Shown here: positions 1 to 8,259 of the stretch, one piece after another | How positions within the stretch are numbered: position 1 is the first letter of the stretch | Layout: every line of letters begins with the position of its first letter | Assembly: GCF_009905435.1 (NCBI RefSeq) | Contig: NZ_JAAAMT010000006.1 | Span: forward strand, 62,001-126,000 | Length of the DNA stretch: 64,000 nt | From: Pseudomonas sp. R5(2019) | GTDB lineage: Bacteria > Pseudomonadota > Gammaproteobacteria > Pseudomonadales > Pseudomonadaceae | Direction: 5' to 3' | Notes under the pieces: generated by a model | Databases searched by the model: none | Told to the model about the DNA's origin: nothing | Seen by the model: the letters and a program-made list of their open reading frames with translations, nothing else | Program-made: the position numbers and the translations under genes

Positions 1-2211
1 GCCGCTCAGGAAGCCGACGCCGCCTGCGGTGACGATCGAACCACCCATGCTCGGCACGCCCAGTGGCACGCCGATCGGCAGCGGCGAGCTGTCGCGGGTG
101 GTGCCGTTCTTGCGTTTCCATACCACTTTACCGCTGGTCAGGTCGATCGCGGCGACATAGCCCCAGGCCGGGGCCTGGCACGGTACACCGATCGGCGACA
201 TCAACGGGTGCATGATCACCGCGTAAGGCGCCCCCGTGTTCGGCTGTACGCCGCTGGTTTCGCTCTCGCGCTTGCTGCCTTCAGCAACGTCGGCGCGTTT
301 CACCATCTTCGACACGAACGCCATGTAGTTCGGGGTGGTGAACAGCAGTTGGCGAACCGGATCGACCGATACGCTGCCCCAGTTGAAGACGCCCACGTTG
401 CCCGGATAGACAATGCTGCCCTGCTCCGATGGGGGGGTGTACTGGCCTTCGTAGCGCAGCGAGCGGAACTGGATGCGGCAGAGCATCTGGTCGAACGGCG
501 TAACGCCCCACATGGATTGCTCGGTCAGGTCCGGGCCCAGCAGGTTCAGGTCCGAGCGGGCCTGGGTCGGTGCGGTGTGGTCGCCTGGCACGGCACCGGA
601 CGGTGCCGGGATTTCGCGGATCGGGATGATCGGCGTGCCATCGCGACGGTCCAGCACGTACAGGCTGCCTTGCTTGGTCGGGGCGATCAGTGCCGGTTTC
701 ACGCCCTCTGCGGTTTTCATGTCCAGCAGGGTCGGTTGGCTGCCGACGTCCATGTCCCACAGGTCATGGTGAGTGAACTGGTAGTTCCAGCGTACCTTGC
801 CCGACTCCAGGTCCAGCGCAACCAGGCCGGCGCTGAATTTCTCGGATTCCGGGGTACGGCCGCCGCCCCATTGATCAGGGGTCTGGTTGCCCAGTGGCAG
901 GTAAACCATGCCCAACTTCTCGTCGACGCTGGCCAGCGACCACATGTTCGGCGAGTTGCGGGTGTAAAGCTGGCCATCCTGCAGCGGTTCGGTGGCCTCC
1001 GGGTTGCCGGCGTCCCAGTTCCAGACCAGGTGACCGTCGTGCACGTCGAACGCGCGAATCACGCCGGAAGGCTCGTTGATCGACTCGTTGTCGGTCACGT
1101 GGCCGCCCAGGATGACCAGGTTACGGGTGATGGCCGCCGGCGAGGTGGAGTAGTAACCACCGGCGGTGAACGGGCCGATGCCGTGGGTCAGGTCAACCAC
1201 GCCCTGGTTGCCGAAGCTTTCGCAGACCTTGCCGGTGTCGGCGTTCAAGGCGATCAGGCGCGCATCGGCGGTAGGCAGGAACAGACGGCGCGGGCATGCG
1301 GCAGCTACAGCCTTGCCAGCCTCACTCAAGGCTGCCAGGGTGCTGATGGCGCTGCTGTTGGCGTAGCTGTTTTCGTCGTAGTAGGAGACGCCGCGGCAGG
1401 TCATGTGGGCGAAGCCCTTGAAACCCACCGGGCTCTTGATCTGCGGGTCGAAACGCCAGATTTCCTTGCCGGTGTCCGGGTCCAGGGCCAGCACTTTGCT
1501 GTGCGCGGTGCAGGCATACAGCATGCCGTTGACCTTCAGCGGCGTGTTCTGGTTGGTCAGCTCAACCGGGTCATCGGCGGTCGGCAGGTCGCCGGTGCGG
1601 ATGCGCCAGGCTTCCTGCAGGTTCTTGGCGTTGTCCGGGGTGATTTGCGTGAGCGGCGAGTAGCGGTCACCGAACTCGGTGCGGCCGTAAGCCTGCCATT
1701 CGCCCTCGGGCATGGCCGGGGCCGTGCTTGGCATGTCGGCGCTGTCGCGGTCGAACTGGCCATGGATTTCACCGGGATTGGTGAATAGGCTGGCGACGGC
1801 GGTGGCGCCGGCCAGGACCACGGCCACGCTCAGGGCGCCGGTTGCCAGCGGGGCAGGGGCGTTGCGCTGCAGCGGGCGGCGGAACCAGGGCAGCAGCAAC
1901 ACCACGCCCAGGGCGAACCACAGCGACAGGCGCGGCACCAGTTGCCACCAGTCCAGGCCCACTTCCAGCAAGGCCCAGACGGTGCTGGCGAACAGCGTGA
2001 TGGCGTACAGACCCAGCGCGGCGCGGTGGCCGAGCAGCAGCAGAATGCCCGTCACGGCAAAGCCGATACCGGCCAGCACGTAATACAGCGAGCCGCCCAG
2101 CGAGCTCAATTTGATCCCGCCGGCCAGCATGGCCAACCCCATCAGCAACAGCAGCACGCCGAGCAGGCCCGGCAGCAGGCGGTTGCGGTTTGAAGCACCC
2201 TCAGTGCCCAT
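1..2211 (-). CDS. gcd: Membrane-bound PQQ glucose dehydrogenase, 3' end cut by window edge
   Basis: Quinoprotein that oxidises glucose to gluconate in the periplasm and passes electrons to ubiquinone in the inner membrane. The ATG at 2211 has the ribosome site ACGGAGAA just upstream. The first roughly 140 residues form about five hydrophobic helices (for example LLGVLLLLMGLAMLAGG), followed by the PQQ propeller domain; the last codons visible, read from positions 1-30, give TAGGVGFLSG, which lies near the family's C-terminus. 737 codons are present of about 800 expected, so only the tail is missing. It lies 65 nt downstream of the sugar porin oprB on the same strand, so co-transcription is likely. 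Identification is firm; the missing end is only a window effect. Confidence 0.96.
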   Translation of the reverse strand, partial: MGTEGASNRNRLLPGLLGVLLLLMGLAMLAGGIKLSSLGGSLYYVLAGIGFAVTGILLLLGHRAALGLYAITLFASTVWALLEVGLDWWQLVPRLSLWFALGVVLLLPWFRRPLQRNAPAPLATGALSVAVVLAGATAVASLFTNPGEIHGQFDRDSADMPSTAPAMPEGEWQAYGRTEFGDRYSPLTQITPDNAKNLQEAWRIRTGDLPTADDPVELTNQNTPLKVNGMLYACTAHSKVLALDPDTGKEIWRFDPQIKSPVGFKGFAHMTCRGVSYYDENSYANSSAISTLAALSEAGKAVAAACPRRLFLPTADARLIALNADTGKVCESFGNQGVVDLTHGIGPFTAGGYYSTSPAAITRNLVILGGHVTDNESINEPSGVIRAFDVHDGHLVWNWDAGNPEATEPLQDGQLYTRNSPNMWSLASVDEKLGMVYLPLGNQTPDQWGGGRTPESEKFSAGLVALDLESGKVRWNYQFTHHDLWDMDVGSQPTLLDMKTAEGVKPALIAPTKQGSLYVLDRRDGTPIIPIREIPAPSGAVPGDHTAPTQARSDLNLLGPDLTEQSMWGVTPFDQMLCRIQFRSLRYEGQYTPPSEQGSIVYPGNVGVFNWGSVSVDPVRQLLFTTPNYMAFVSKMVKRADVAEGSKRESETSGVQPNTGAPYAVIMHPLMSPIGVPCQAPAWGYVAAIDLTSGKVVWKRKNGTTRDSSPLPIGVPLGVPSMGGSIVTAGGVGFLSG

Positions 2212-2276
2212 AGTTGTGTTCTCCGTAAAGTTAACAGCAGGCGGGCAGCGCCCGCGTCGGTCAGTCGTCGAGCGTT

Positions 2277-3647
2277 TTAAAACGAGCTCTGGATTTTCAG
2301 GCCGGCAATCAGCGCGTCATCGACCTGCTCGACACCGCCGGGGTGGCGGATGTATTGCAGGTTCGGGCGCACGGTCAACCAGTCGGTCAGGTGCACGCCG
2401 TAATAGAATTCGGCGCTGTATTCGGTGTCCTGCGGCGGCAGGAAGGTGAGGTCGTCGTAGTCCTGGACGGCGTGGGCGCGGTTGCTCGCCTCGGCGTTCT
2501 TGCGATAGGCCGGGTTGACGTGCACGCGGGCCAGGGCGAAACCGATATCGTCTTTGGCGCGGGCATCGAACAGACCTTTGTAAACGACGCCGGCCTGCAC
2601 GTAGTTGTCGATGGCATTGGTCTTCTTGTCATGCATCGTTGCATTGGCAAACACACTCAACCCCCGCGAGTGATCACTCGCCGCACTGGTCAGTTGCTGT
2701 TGCACTCCCAGCCAGACGCCATGCTTGCTCGAGCGGCTGCGATACGCCTGCCCGCTGAGCGCCGCTGGTTGGTCATTGCTGTCCTTGTAGACGTCAGAAG
2801 CCTTGGCACTACTGTAGTAGTAACCGGCGCGATATTCCCCCGCCAGGCCGTTCGGGCGGGGTGTCCAGACCAGCTCCACTGGCAGCACGGCGCCCTGGGT
2901 GCCGCTGCCGCTGAGCTTGAAGCCATTGCCGCGCTCAAGGTTGGAGGGGTTTTGTTCGTAGGCACCCACCTGCGCGTAGAGTTCAGGGGTCACATGATAT
3001 TTGACCCGCAGCGCCCACTGGCTGACCGGCCAGTTGTACCAGATGCTGCCGGCCCAGTTACCGACTTGCGAGCCGCAGAACGCCAGGTTCTGGAAGTCGC
3101 AGGGGAAGCTGTTGAAGTCTTCGCCTTCGCCGAAACGGCCGACCTTGATATCGAGTTTGCGATCGAAAAAGGCTTGCTGGTACCACATCTGCGTCAACCG
3201 CCAGGTCTGGCCGCGGCCCCAGACTTCCTGGGCCGAGGTGAAGCCGCCGACCCGCGGGTCGTTGATGCGGTCGTTGCTGATGTTGTTGCCGTGGCGCTCG
3301 GTCACGGTCAGCTGGAATTCGGCGGCCTCCCAACCGAGGATCCTCTGCAAATCCAGATGAGTGCCCAAGACAAACTGATCGCTGTAGCGCGCGGTGCGGT
3401 CGTTGTCGTAACCACCACCGAGGTTGGCGCCCATTTCGCCGGTGTAGTCCAGCTTGAAGCTGTAGCCCTTGGCCGCCAGTTCGCTGCGGGTCCCATTCCA
3501 GTCGCCGAGCATCCACGGTGAGTCGGCATCGAACATCGCAGCGTTGCCGGTGCTGAGCCAGCCAAGCGCGGTAAGGCCGCCGATCAAATTGAGGGCTTTG
3601 GCCCGGCGTGAAGCGTGTGGCAGGCGAAATGAAGGTAAATCGTGCAT
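2277..3647 (-). CDS. oprB: Carbohydrate-selective outer membrane porin OprB
   Basis: Outer-membrane beta-barrel porin for glucose and related sugars. The 456-residue protein has a signal peptide ending in STGNAA, the early family motif SPWMLGDWNG, alternating aromatic/polar strands throughout and a C-terminal phenylalanine (KIQSSF), as expected for Bam-dependent barrel insertion. The length fits the OprB family. ATG at 3647 is the natural start although no strong ribosome site is visible. Directly upstream of gcd, it would feed glucose to the periplasmic dehydrogenase. Confidence 0.93.
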   Translation of the reverse strand: MHDLPSFRLPHASRRAKALNLIGGLTALGWLSTGNAAMFDADSPWMLGDWNGTRSELAAKGYSFKLDYTGEMGANLGGGYDNDRTARYSDQFVLGTHLDLQRILGWEAAEFQLTVTERHGNNISNDRINDPRVGGFTSAQEVWGRGQTWRLTQMWYQQAFFDRKLDIKVGRFGEGEDFNSFPCDFQNLAFCGSQVGNWAGSIWYNWPVSQWALRVKYHVTPELYAQVGAYEQNPSNLERGNGFKLSGSGTQGAVLPVELVWTPRPNGLAGEYRAGYYYSSAKASDVYKDSNDQPAALSGQAYRSRSSKHGVWLGVQQQLTSAASDHSRGLSVFANATMHDKKTNAIDNYVQAGVVYKGLFDARAKDDIGFALARVHVNPAYRKNAEASNRAHAVQDYDDLTFLPPQDTEYSAEFYYGVHLTDWLTVRPNLQYIRHPGGVEQVDDALIAGLKIQSSF

Positions 3648-3860
3648 GAGATAGCGCTGTCTTTTAATTTTTCGACAAAAGTGCCGCCGCTGTAGCGATG
3701 CGGTGATCTTGTTTGAACTGGTTGGTTAATTACGCGAAGTGAAGCGATTCAGCGTGGGTGAGTGCAAGGATATAGCGGTCGTTCGAAGAAAAAAAGACAA
3801 AATGTCGCAGGAGGTCATTGCTCGAATCGCAACAATAACCGTGAGCCAAGCCTTCAAAAC

Positions 3861-3949
3861 TGTGGGAGCGGATTTATCCGCGAATAAAGGCACCGCGGTG
3901 TATCCGGTAAACCGCGGTGCCTTTATTCGCGGATAAATCCGCTCCCACA
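3861..3949. repeat. REPIN, GGATTTATCC type, perfect 39-bp arms
   Basis: Two inverted REP halves (TGTGGGAGCGGATTTATCCG at the left, its complement at the right) form a perfect palindrome: arm 3861-3899, loop 3900-3910, arm 3911-3949. It is the only structure recognised in the 328-nt gap between oprB and the TonB receptor; the 39-bp identical arms suggest recent origin. No gene is supported in the gap. Confidence 0.9.
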
Positions 3950-3975
3950 TTAGAGGGGCAGCGATGCGCTGTTGG

Positions 3976-6003
3976 TTAGAAGGTTGTACGCAGGCCCAGC
4001 TCTACGCTACGCCCAGGCGCCGGGGCGATGTCGCGCAGGATTGAGCTTGCATAGCGCACGGTCTGGTCGGTGAGGTTTTCGCCTTTGACGAAGGCCAGCC
4101 ACTGGCTGTCGCCGACGTCGAAGCGGTAACCGACACTGGCGCCCAGGGTGGTGTAACCGTCGGTGCTGGTCTCGTTGTCCGGCTTCCTGTGTTGGCTACT
4201 GGCGTGGTGCACATCCAGCCGTGCCTGCCATTGCTCGCGCTCCCACAGCAGGCCGCTGCCCAGGCGCAACGGGGCGATGCGCGGCAGGTCTTCGCCGGTG
4301 TCGAGGTTCTTCGCTCGGGTGTAGTCGCCCGACAGTTCGAGGGCAAACTTGCCGTAGGCGTTTTCAGCCAGACGCCAGTGGTCCTGTGCCTCAATACCGG
4401 CAAAGCGCGCCCGCACGCCGCTGTACAGGAATTCCGGAATGCCATCGGCGGATTCTTCGCCGTCCTCGTCCAGCGTGCGGCCGCTACCGAGCAAGCCAAT
4501 GTAATCGGAGAAGTGGCTGTAAAACACGCCGACGCTGCCTTTGTGAACGCCATTGTCGAACCGTAGCGCCAGGTCGCTGGACACCGCCTTTTCCTTGGAC
4601 AGGCTGGCGTCACCGACCTCAAAGGTGCCGGTGGCGACGTGCGCGCCATTGGCGTAGAGCTCGTAGAAGGTCGGGGCACGTTCGGTGTAACCGAGGGTGG
4701 CCGCCAGCGACCAGACCGGCGTCAGGCGATAGACCGCACCCGAAGACAGGCTGCCGGCGGTAAAGCTGGCGCCGCGGTCCGCCTCGAAGCGCTCGTTGCC
4801 AGCGGCGTCCGGGTCAACCCGAGTGTGCTCCAGCCGCCCGCCCAGGCTCAGGGCCAGGCGGTCGCTGGCTTGCCACTGCTCCAGCACAAACAGCGCCGCG
4901 CTGTCGGTATCGGTCTGGGGCACGAAGGCTTCCTCACCCAAGGCCGAGAATTCGCTGCGGTTGAGCTGCATGCCGATCACACCTTCCAGCGGCCCGATCG
5001 GTTGATGCCGGGCTTCTACACGGGCCTCGTAACCCTTGTTCTTGAAGATCGTGCCGACTTCACCGCCTTCGATTTCCCGGTGCTCGTAGTCGGTGTAGCC
5101 GGCATTGAGCTTGATCGAGGAGAAGGGGCCTTGCAGGTTGCGGATTTCCGAGGCGAAGGCGTAGTGATCCTGTTGCATGCGCAGGCGCACGTCTTCTTCG
5201 GCGGGAGAGCCGTAGTTGGCGTTGTAGTTACTGTAGGAAAGCCCGGCATAGCCATCGTCCCAGATGTAGGAACCGCCCACTGCGCCACCGTCCTGGCGCC
5301 CGTCGCTGTTGCCCAAGCGGTGTTTGCCACCTTCGTCGTCTTCGCTGCCAACCTTTGAACTGTGGGCATCACCGGGAATGCGCAGGTCGTTGAATGCGCG
5401 CGAGTTGGCATCCAGGTGCAGGGCGAAGCGACCGTCGCCGGCTTCGAGCCTGCCGGCAGCGCTGCGGGTGGTGTCGGCACCACCGTAGCGCAACTCGCCG
5501 GCGCCATGGATACCGTCGATGGCCTCGGTAGGGATGCGGTTATCGAAGGTATTCACCACGCCGCCGATGGCATTGCCGCCGTACAACAAGGCTGCCGGGC
5601 CACGGACAATCTCGATCCGCTCGACGTTGACCGGGTCCAGCGGCACGGCGTGGTCGTAGGACAGCGATGATGCATCGAGGGCGCCGACGCCGTTGCGCAG
5701 CAGGCGAATGCGGTCGCCGTCCAGGCCGCGAATGATCGGCCGGCTCGCACCCGGCCCGAACCAGGAGGAAGACACCCCGGGCTGATTATTGAGGGTTTCA
5801 CCCAGGCTGCCTTTTTGCGCCAGGGTCAGGTCATCGCCTTGCAGGGTGGTGCTCGGCGCGGCCAGCTGGGCACTGCCCAGCGGGTTGGCGGTGACGACCT
5901 GGGGTTGCAGCTCCAGCGCAGTGGCCGGGTTAGACGCCAGCAGCAGGGCGGCCGCGAGGGGCGGCAGGCCCATCACGAGAGGGCGGGTGGGGGAGGAGGA
6001 CAT
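3976..6003 (-). CDS. znuD: TonB-dependent outer membrane receptor, ZnuD-like (probable zinc uptake)
   Basis: Outer-membrane receptor that imports a ligand using TonB energy. The chosen ATG at 6003 has AAGGA ten bases upstream and opens with a signal peptide (MSSSPTRPLVMGLPPLAAAL...); the longer open frame to 6090 adds an implausible leader. Plug domain: GVSSSWFGPGASRPIIRGLDGDR and the VERIEIVRGPAALLYGG block; the protein ends with an aromatic residue (GLRTTF). An acidic/His-containing loop (GDAHSSKVGSEDDEGGKHR) and the order of strand motifs resemble the ZnuD zinc receptor family, but ligand choice is inferred. 675 residues. A possible Zur half-site lies just upstream. Confidence 0.8.
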   Translation of the reverse strand: MSSSPTRPLVMGLPPLAAALLLASNPATALELQPQVVTANPLGSAQLAAPSTTLQGDDLTLAQKGSLGETLNNQPGVSSSWFGPGASRPIIRGLDGDRIRLLRNGVGALDASSLSYDHAVPLDPVNVERIEIVRGPAALLYGGNAIGGVVNTFDNRIPTEAIDGIHGAGELRYGGADTTRSAAGRLEAGDGRFALHLDANSRAFNDLRIPGDAHSSKVGSEDDEGGKHRLGNSDGRQDGGAVGGSYIWDDGYAGLSYSNYNANYGSPAEEDVRLRMQQDHYAFASEIRNLQGPFSSIKLNAGYTDYEHREIEGGEVGTIFKNKGYEARVEARHQPIGPLEGVIGMQLNRSEFSALGEEAFVPQTDTDSAALFVLEQWQASDRLALSLGGRLEHTRVDPDAAGNERFEADRGASFTAGSLSSGAVYRLTPVWSLAATLGYTERAPTFYELYANGAHVATGTFEVGDASLSKEKAVSSDLALRFDNGVHKGSVGVFYSHFSDYIGLLGSGRTLDEDGEESADGIPEFLYSGVRARFAGIEAQDHWRLAENAYGKFALELSGDYTRAKNLDTGEDLPRIAPLRLGSGLLWEREQWQARLDVHHASSQHRKPDNETSTDGYTTLGASVGYRFDVGDSQWLAFVKGENLTDQTVRYASSILRDIAPAPGRSVELGLRTTF

Positions 6004-6033
6004 CCAGGTTTCCTTGAGGCGCTTGATTAAAAC

Positions 6034-6049
6034 GAAACAATATAACATC
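6034..6049 (-). promoter_or_regulatory. Possible Zur half-site upstream of the ZnuD-like receptor
   Basis: On the minus strand the sequence reads GATGTTATATTGTTTC, 31-46 nt before the start codon. The first half matches the TGTTATA half of the gammaproteobacterial Zur box; the second half is poor. It would fit zinc-repressed expression of the receptor, but only one half-site is convincing. Confidence 0.3.
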
Positions 6050-6252
6050 CCGTTTGTACGCGACAATAACCCAACCGGCAAACACGCCATCAGACACTAG
6101 AATCTCTGGATAAGGATTGGTCCTACGGAATGGACCTACGACAAAATCAGAACCATGGCTGATGTTATTGCGCTGGACTGCCGCGTAATCTCTTCCCGCT
6201 GCCAAGCGCCTCAGCTAAGGTGCGTGCCCTTTCCCTCGGCTGGAGCCCTGGC

Positions 6253-6483
6253 ATGACTGCACAGAACAAAAATCCCCTGCACGGCGTCACGCTGGAGCAG
6301 GTTCTCACGGCGCTGGTCGCGGAGTACCAATGGGACGGGCTGGCCGAGCGTATCGACCTGCGCTGCTTCAAGAGCGAGCCGAGCATCAAGTCGAGCCTGA
6401 CGTTCCTGCGCCGCACGCCCTGGGCCAGGGAAAAGGTCGAGTCCCTGTACTTGTACATGCTGCGCCATAAAGCCAAAGGTTGA
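6253..6483 (+). CDS. VF530 family (DUF2132) small protein
   Basis: 76-residue protein matching the VF530 fold family: NPLHGVTLEQVLTALVAEY, then RIDLRCFKSEPSIKSSLTFL and RRTPWAREKVESLYL. The family is annotated as possibly DNA-binding from structure; its cellular role is unknown. The ATG at 6253 (MTAQNKNPLHG) has GGAG nine bases upstream and is preferred to the earlier in-frame start at 6220, which adds residues not typical of the family. Followed after 18 nt by a membrane protein gene on the same strand, so a two-gene operon is likely. Confidence 0.85.
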   Translation: MTAQNKNPLHGVTLEQVLTALVAEYQWDGLAERIDLRCFKSEPSIKSSLTFLRRTPWAREKVESLYLYMLRHKAKG

Positions 6484-6501
6484 CCCTCAAGGATTTCAGG
6501 C

Positions 6502-7173
6502 ATGCTCAGCGACGCCCCGCACCTCTCCCCTCGAATGCTGCTGTTCATCAAGGTCGCCGCCGGCCTGGGCTGGTTGGCGCTGGTAATTCAGCTGTACCTG
6601 ATCTTCGCCTCACGGCTGGCCAACGACGCCAGCCTGCTCGGCGGGCTGTTGAATTTCTTCAGCTACTTCACCATCCTCACCAACACCCTGGTCGCCACGG
6701 CCCTGACCCACGCCGCCTTTGGCCGAGAGGGCACGATGCGGCGGTTCTTCCTCGCGCCGTGGGTGGTGTCGGGCATTACCGTCAGCATCATCATGGTGGC
6801 CTTGACCTACAGCCTGTTGCTGCGCCACCTGTGGGACCCTCAAGGCTTGCAGTGGCTGGCCGATGGCCTGCTGCACGATGTGATGCCGCTGCTGTTCGTG
6901 GTGTATTGGTGGCTGTGTGTGCCAAAGGGCACCTTGCGAGTCGGGCATTTGCTGCCCTGGGCGCTGTATCCGCTGGTGTATTTTGCTTATGCGCTGATGC
7001 GCGGGCACTGGATCGGGGTTTACCCGTACCCTTTTATCGATGTTGGCACGCTGGGGTATGGGCGGGTGATGGTCAATGCGCTGGTGATTTTGCTGGTGTT
7101 TCTGTTATTGGCACTGATGCTGATCGCGGTTGATCGCTGGCAGGGCAGGCGCCTTGCGGTGAGAGCATTGTAG
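6502..7173 (+). CDS. Pr6Pr family integral membrane protein
   Basis: 223-residue hydrophobic protein with about six predicted membrane helices. The motif LLNFFSYFTILTNTLVA near residues 48-65 and the late YPYPFIDVGTLGYGRV segment are characteristic of the Pr6Pr (FAR-17a/AIG1-like) family, whose function in bacteria is unknown. Ribosome site AAGGA lies about eleven bases before the ATG. The stop codon abuts the REPIN island that starts at 7170. Confidence 0.8.
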   Translation: MLSDAPHLSPRMLLFIKVAAGLGWLALVIQLYLIFASRLANDASLLGGLLNFFSYFTILTNTLVATALTHAAFGREGTMRRFFLAPWVVSGITVSIIMVALTYSLLLRHLWDPQGLQWLADGLLHDVMPLLFVVYWWLCVPKGTLRVGHLLPWALYPLVYFAYALMRGHWIGVYPYPFIDVGTLGYGRVMVNALVILLVFLLLALMLIAVDRWQGRRLAVRAL

Positions 7174-7239
7174 GAGCATGGCTTGCCAGCGATGGCCTCA
7201 CCGCGGTGCATCAGATACTACGCCTCGCGGGCAAGCCCC
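7170..7239. repeat. REPIN, GGCTTGCC type, right half degraded
   Basis: Left REP GTAGGAGCATGGCTTGCCAG and a right inverted half (CGCGGGCAAGCCCC) lacking its GGCTCCTAC end enclose a short spacer with CACCGCGGTG. It overlaps the last four bases of the Pr6Pr gene and abuts the next REP at 7240. Confidence 0.75.
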
Positions 7240-7248
7240 GTAGGAGCC

Positions 7249-7413
7249 GGGCTTGCCCCAATGCCAGTCAGTTAAGGCACAGACTCTGTGGGAGCGGATT
7301 TATCCGCGAATCCATTCACCGCGGTTTTTCTGGCATTGCGCGGTGCCTTCATTCGCGGATAAATCCGCTCCCACATAGATCTCGCCTTAACTGACTGGCA
7401 TTGGGGCTTGCCC
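7249..7413. mobile_element. MITE-like element inserted in a REP, with 10-bp target duplication
   Basis: Element 7259-7403 (145 bp) has 20-bp terminal inverted repeats CAATGCCAGTCAGTTAAGGC (7259-7278) and its exact complement (7384-7403). It is flanked by the direct repeat GGGCTTGCCC at 7249-7258 and 7404-7413, i.e. a perfect 10-bp target duplication of the host REP core. Its interior is a complete GGATTTATCC-type REPIN (7287-7375). No transposase is encoded, so it would be non-autonomous. The same terminal repeats and insertion site recur at 28896-29131. Confidence 0.75.
7287..7375. repeat. REPIN, GGATTTATCC type, inside the MITE-like element
   Basis: Left half TGTGGGAGCGGATTTATCCG from 7287; right inverted half ends CCGCTCCCACA at 7375. 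The arms resemble the REPIN at 3861 but the spacer differs (ACCGCGG, then a TTTTTCTGGCATTG stretch). Confidence 0.85.
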
Positions 7414-7449
7414 GCGATAAGGACGCCGCGGTTTTACAGGTATTGCGCG

Positions 7450-8259
7450 TCATCGTTCATCGCGGGCGAGCCCGGCTCCTACAGCCTCGTCATTCTCATC
7501 CAGACGCCAGTAACCGGCCGCCTTCACCTGGCTTTCCTGCAGGCCCATGCCATCCAGCAGCACGCGGCGAAGCTTGCGCGACAGCGCGGCTTCCGTCGCG
7601 ATCCAGGCATACAGTTCACCTTCCAGGCGCGACAGGCTGCTGACCACATCCAGCAACGATTTTTCATGACGCGGTACCCAGATCACCTGGACGTGGGCCG
7701 CGCTCTGCAGGGGCTGTTGTTCCTGGGCATCTTCGATCTCGATCACCACCTGCACCTGACGCCCCGCGGGCAGTTCTTCCAGGCGGCGGGCGATGGCCGG
7801 GATGGCGGTTTCATCGCCGATCAGCAGGTAGCTATCGAATACATCCGGCACGATCATCGAACTGCGCGGGCCGGCCACCCACAGGTCCTGGCCGGGCGCG
7901 GCCTGTTCGGCCCAGGTCGAGGCAGGGCCATCGCCATGCAGGACAAAATCGATATCCAGCTCACCGGCTTCACGGTCAATGCGCCGCGGGGTGTAGTCGC
8001 GCATGGCCGGTTTTGCACCTTCCGGGGCGGGGCCACCCAGGCGCATGCCTTCAAGGGCTGCCTGTTCTTGCGCGTTGGTGGCGAACAGCAGCTTGATGTG
8101 GTCGTCGCTGCCCTGGCTCAGAAAGCCTTCAAGTTCCGGGCCGCCGACCGTGATGCGGCGCATCCGTGGGGTCAGGTCGACCACCTGCAGCACTTGCAGC
8201 CGGCGACGTTTGATTTCATGCATGACGCGGTGGATTGCATCGGTAGCACTGGCAGTCAT
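7450..8259 (-). CDS. Siderophore-interacting protein, YqjH-like ferric-siderophore reductase
   Basis: Cytoplasmic flavoprotein that releases iron by reducing ferric siderophores with NAD(P)H. Residues about 15-130 form the FAD domain (DLTPRMRRITVGG; MRDYTPRRID flavin-binding segment), followed by the SIP C-terminal domain (LLIGDETAIPAIARRLEELP; AAGYWRLDENDE). The ATG at 8259 overlaps the stop of the upstream PadR gene (ATGA), so the two are translationally coupled. The last ten residues (VGAGLARDER) and the stop are read out of a REP sequence, so the native C-terminus has probably been replaced. 269 residues. Confidence 0.88.
   Translation of the reverse strand: MTASATDAIHRVMHEIKRRRLQVLQVVDLTPRMRRITVGGPELEGFLSQGSDDHIKLLFATNAQEQAALEGMRLGGPAPEGAKPAMRDYTPRRIDREAGELDIDFVLHGDGPASTWAEQAAPGQDLWVAGPRSSMIVPDVFDSYLLIGDETAIPAIARRLEELPAGRQVQVVIEIEDAQEQQPLQSAAHVQVIWVPRHEKSLLDVVSSLSRLEGELYAWIATEAALSRKLRRVLLDGMGLQESQVKAAGYWRLDENDEAVGAGLARDER

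Larger units (their letters stand above)
7240..7482. repeat. REPIN, GGCTTGCC type, interrupted by a small inserted element
   Basis: The outer REP starts GTAGGAGCCGGGCTTGCCC at 7240, breaks off at 7258, and resumes at 7404 as GGGCTTGCCCGCGATAAGG; it closes with the inverted half at 7451-7482 (GCGGGCGAGCCCGGCTCCTAC). The interrupting block 7259-7403 is described separately. The spacer 7414-7450 is nearly the same, inverted, as that in the REPIN at 12380. The inverted half is read as the C-terminal codons of the siderophore-interacting protein gene. Confidence 0.8.

Noticed and set aside
208..1788. 526-codon open frame on the plus strand
   Set aside because: It is antisense to gcd; long antisense frames are common in high-GC DNA, and the translation has no recognisable domain or ribosome site.
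7170..7482. CRISPR-like array
   Set aside because: Repeats are inverted REP halves of unequal spacing, not direct repeats with unique spacers, and no cas gene is present.
7401..7643. Small open frame beginning GLARDKDAAVLQVLRVIVHR
   Set aside because: The same peptide appears at 12270-12503 because both are read out of REPIN spacers; they are repeats, not genes.
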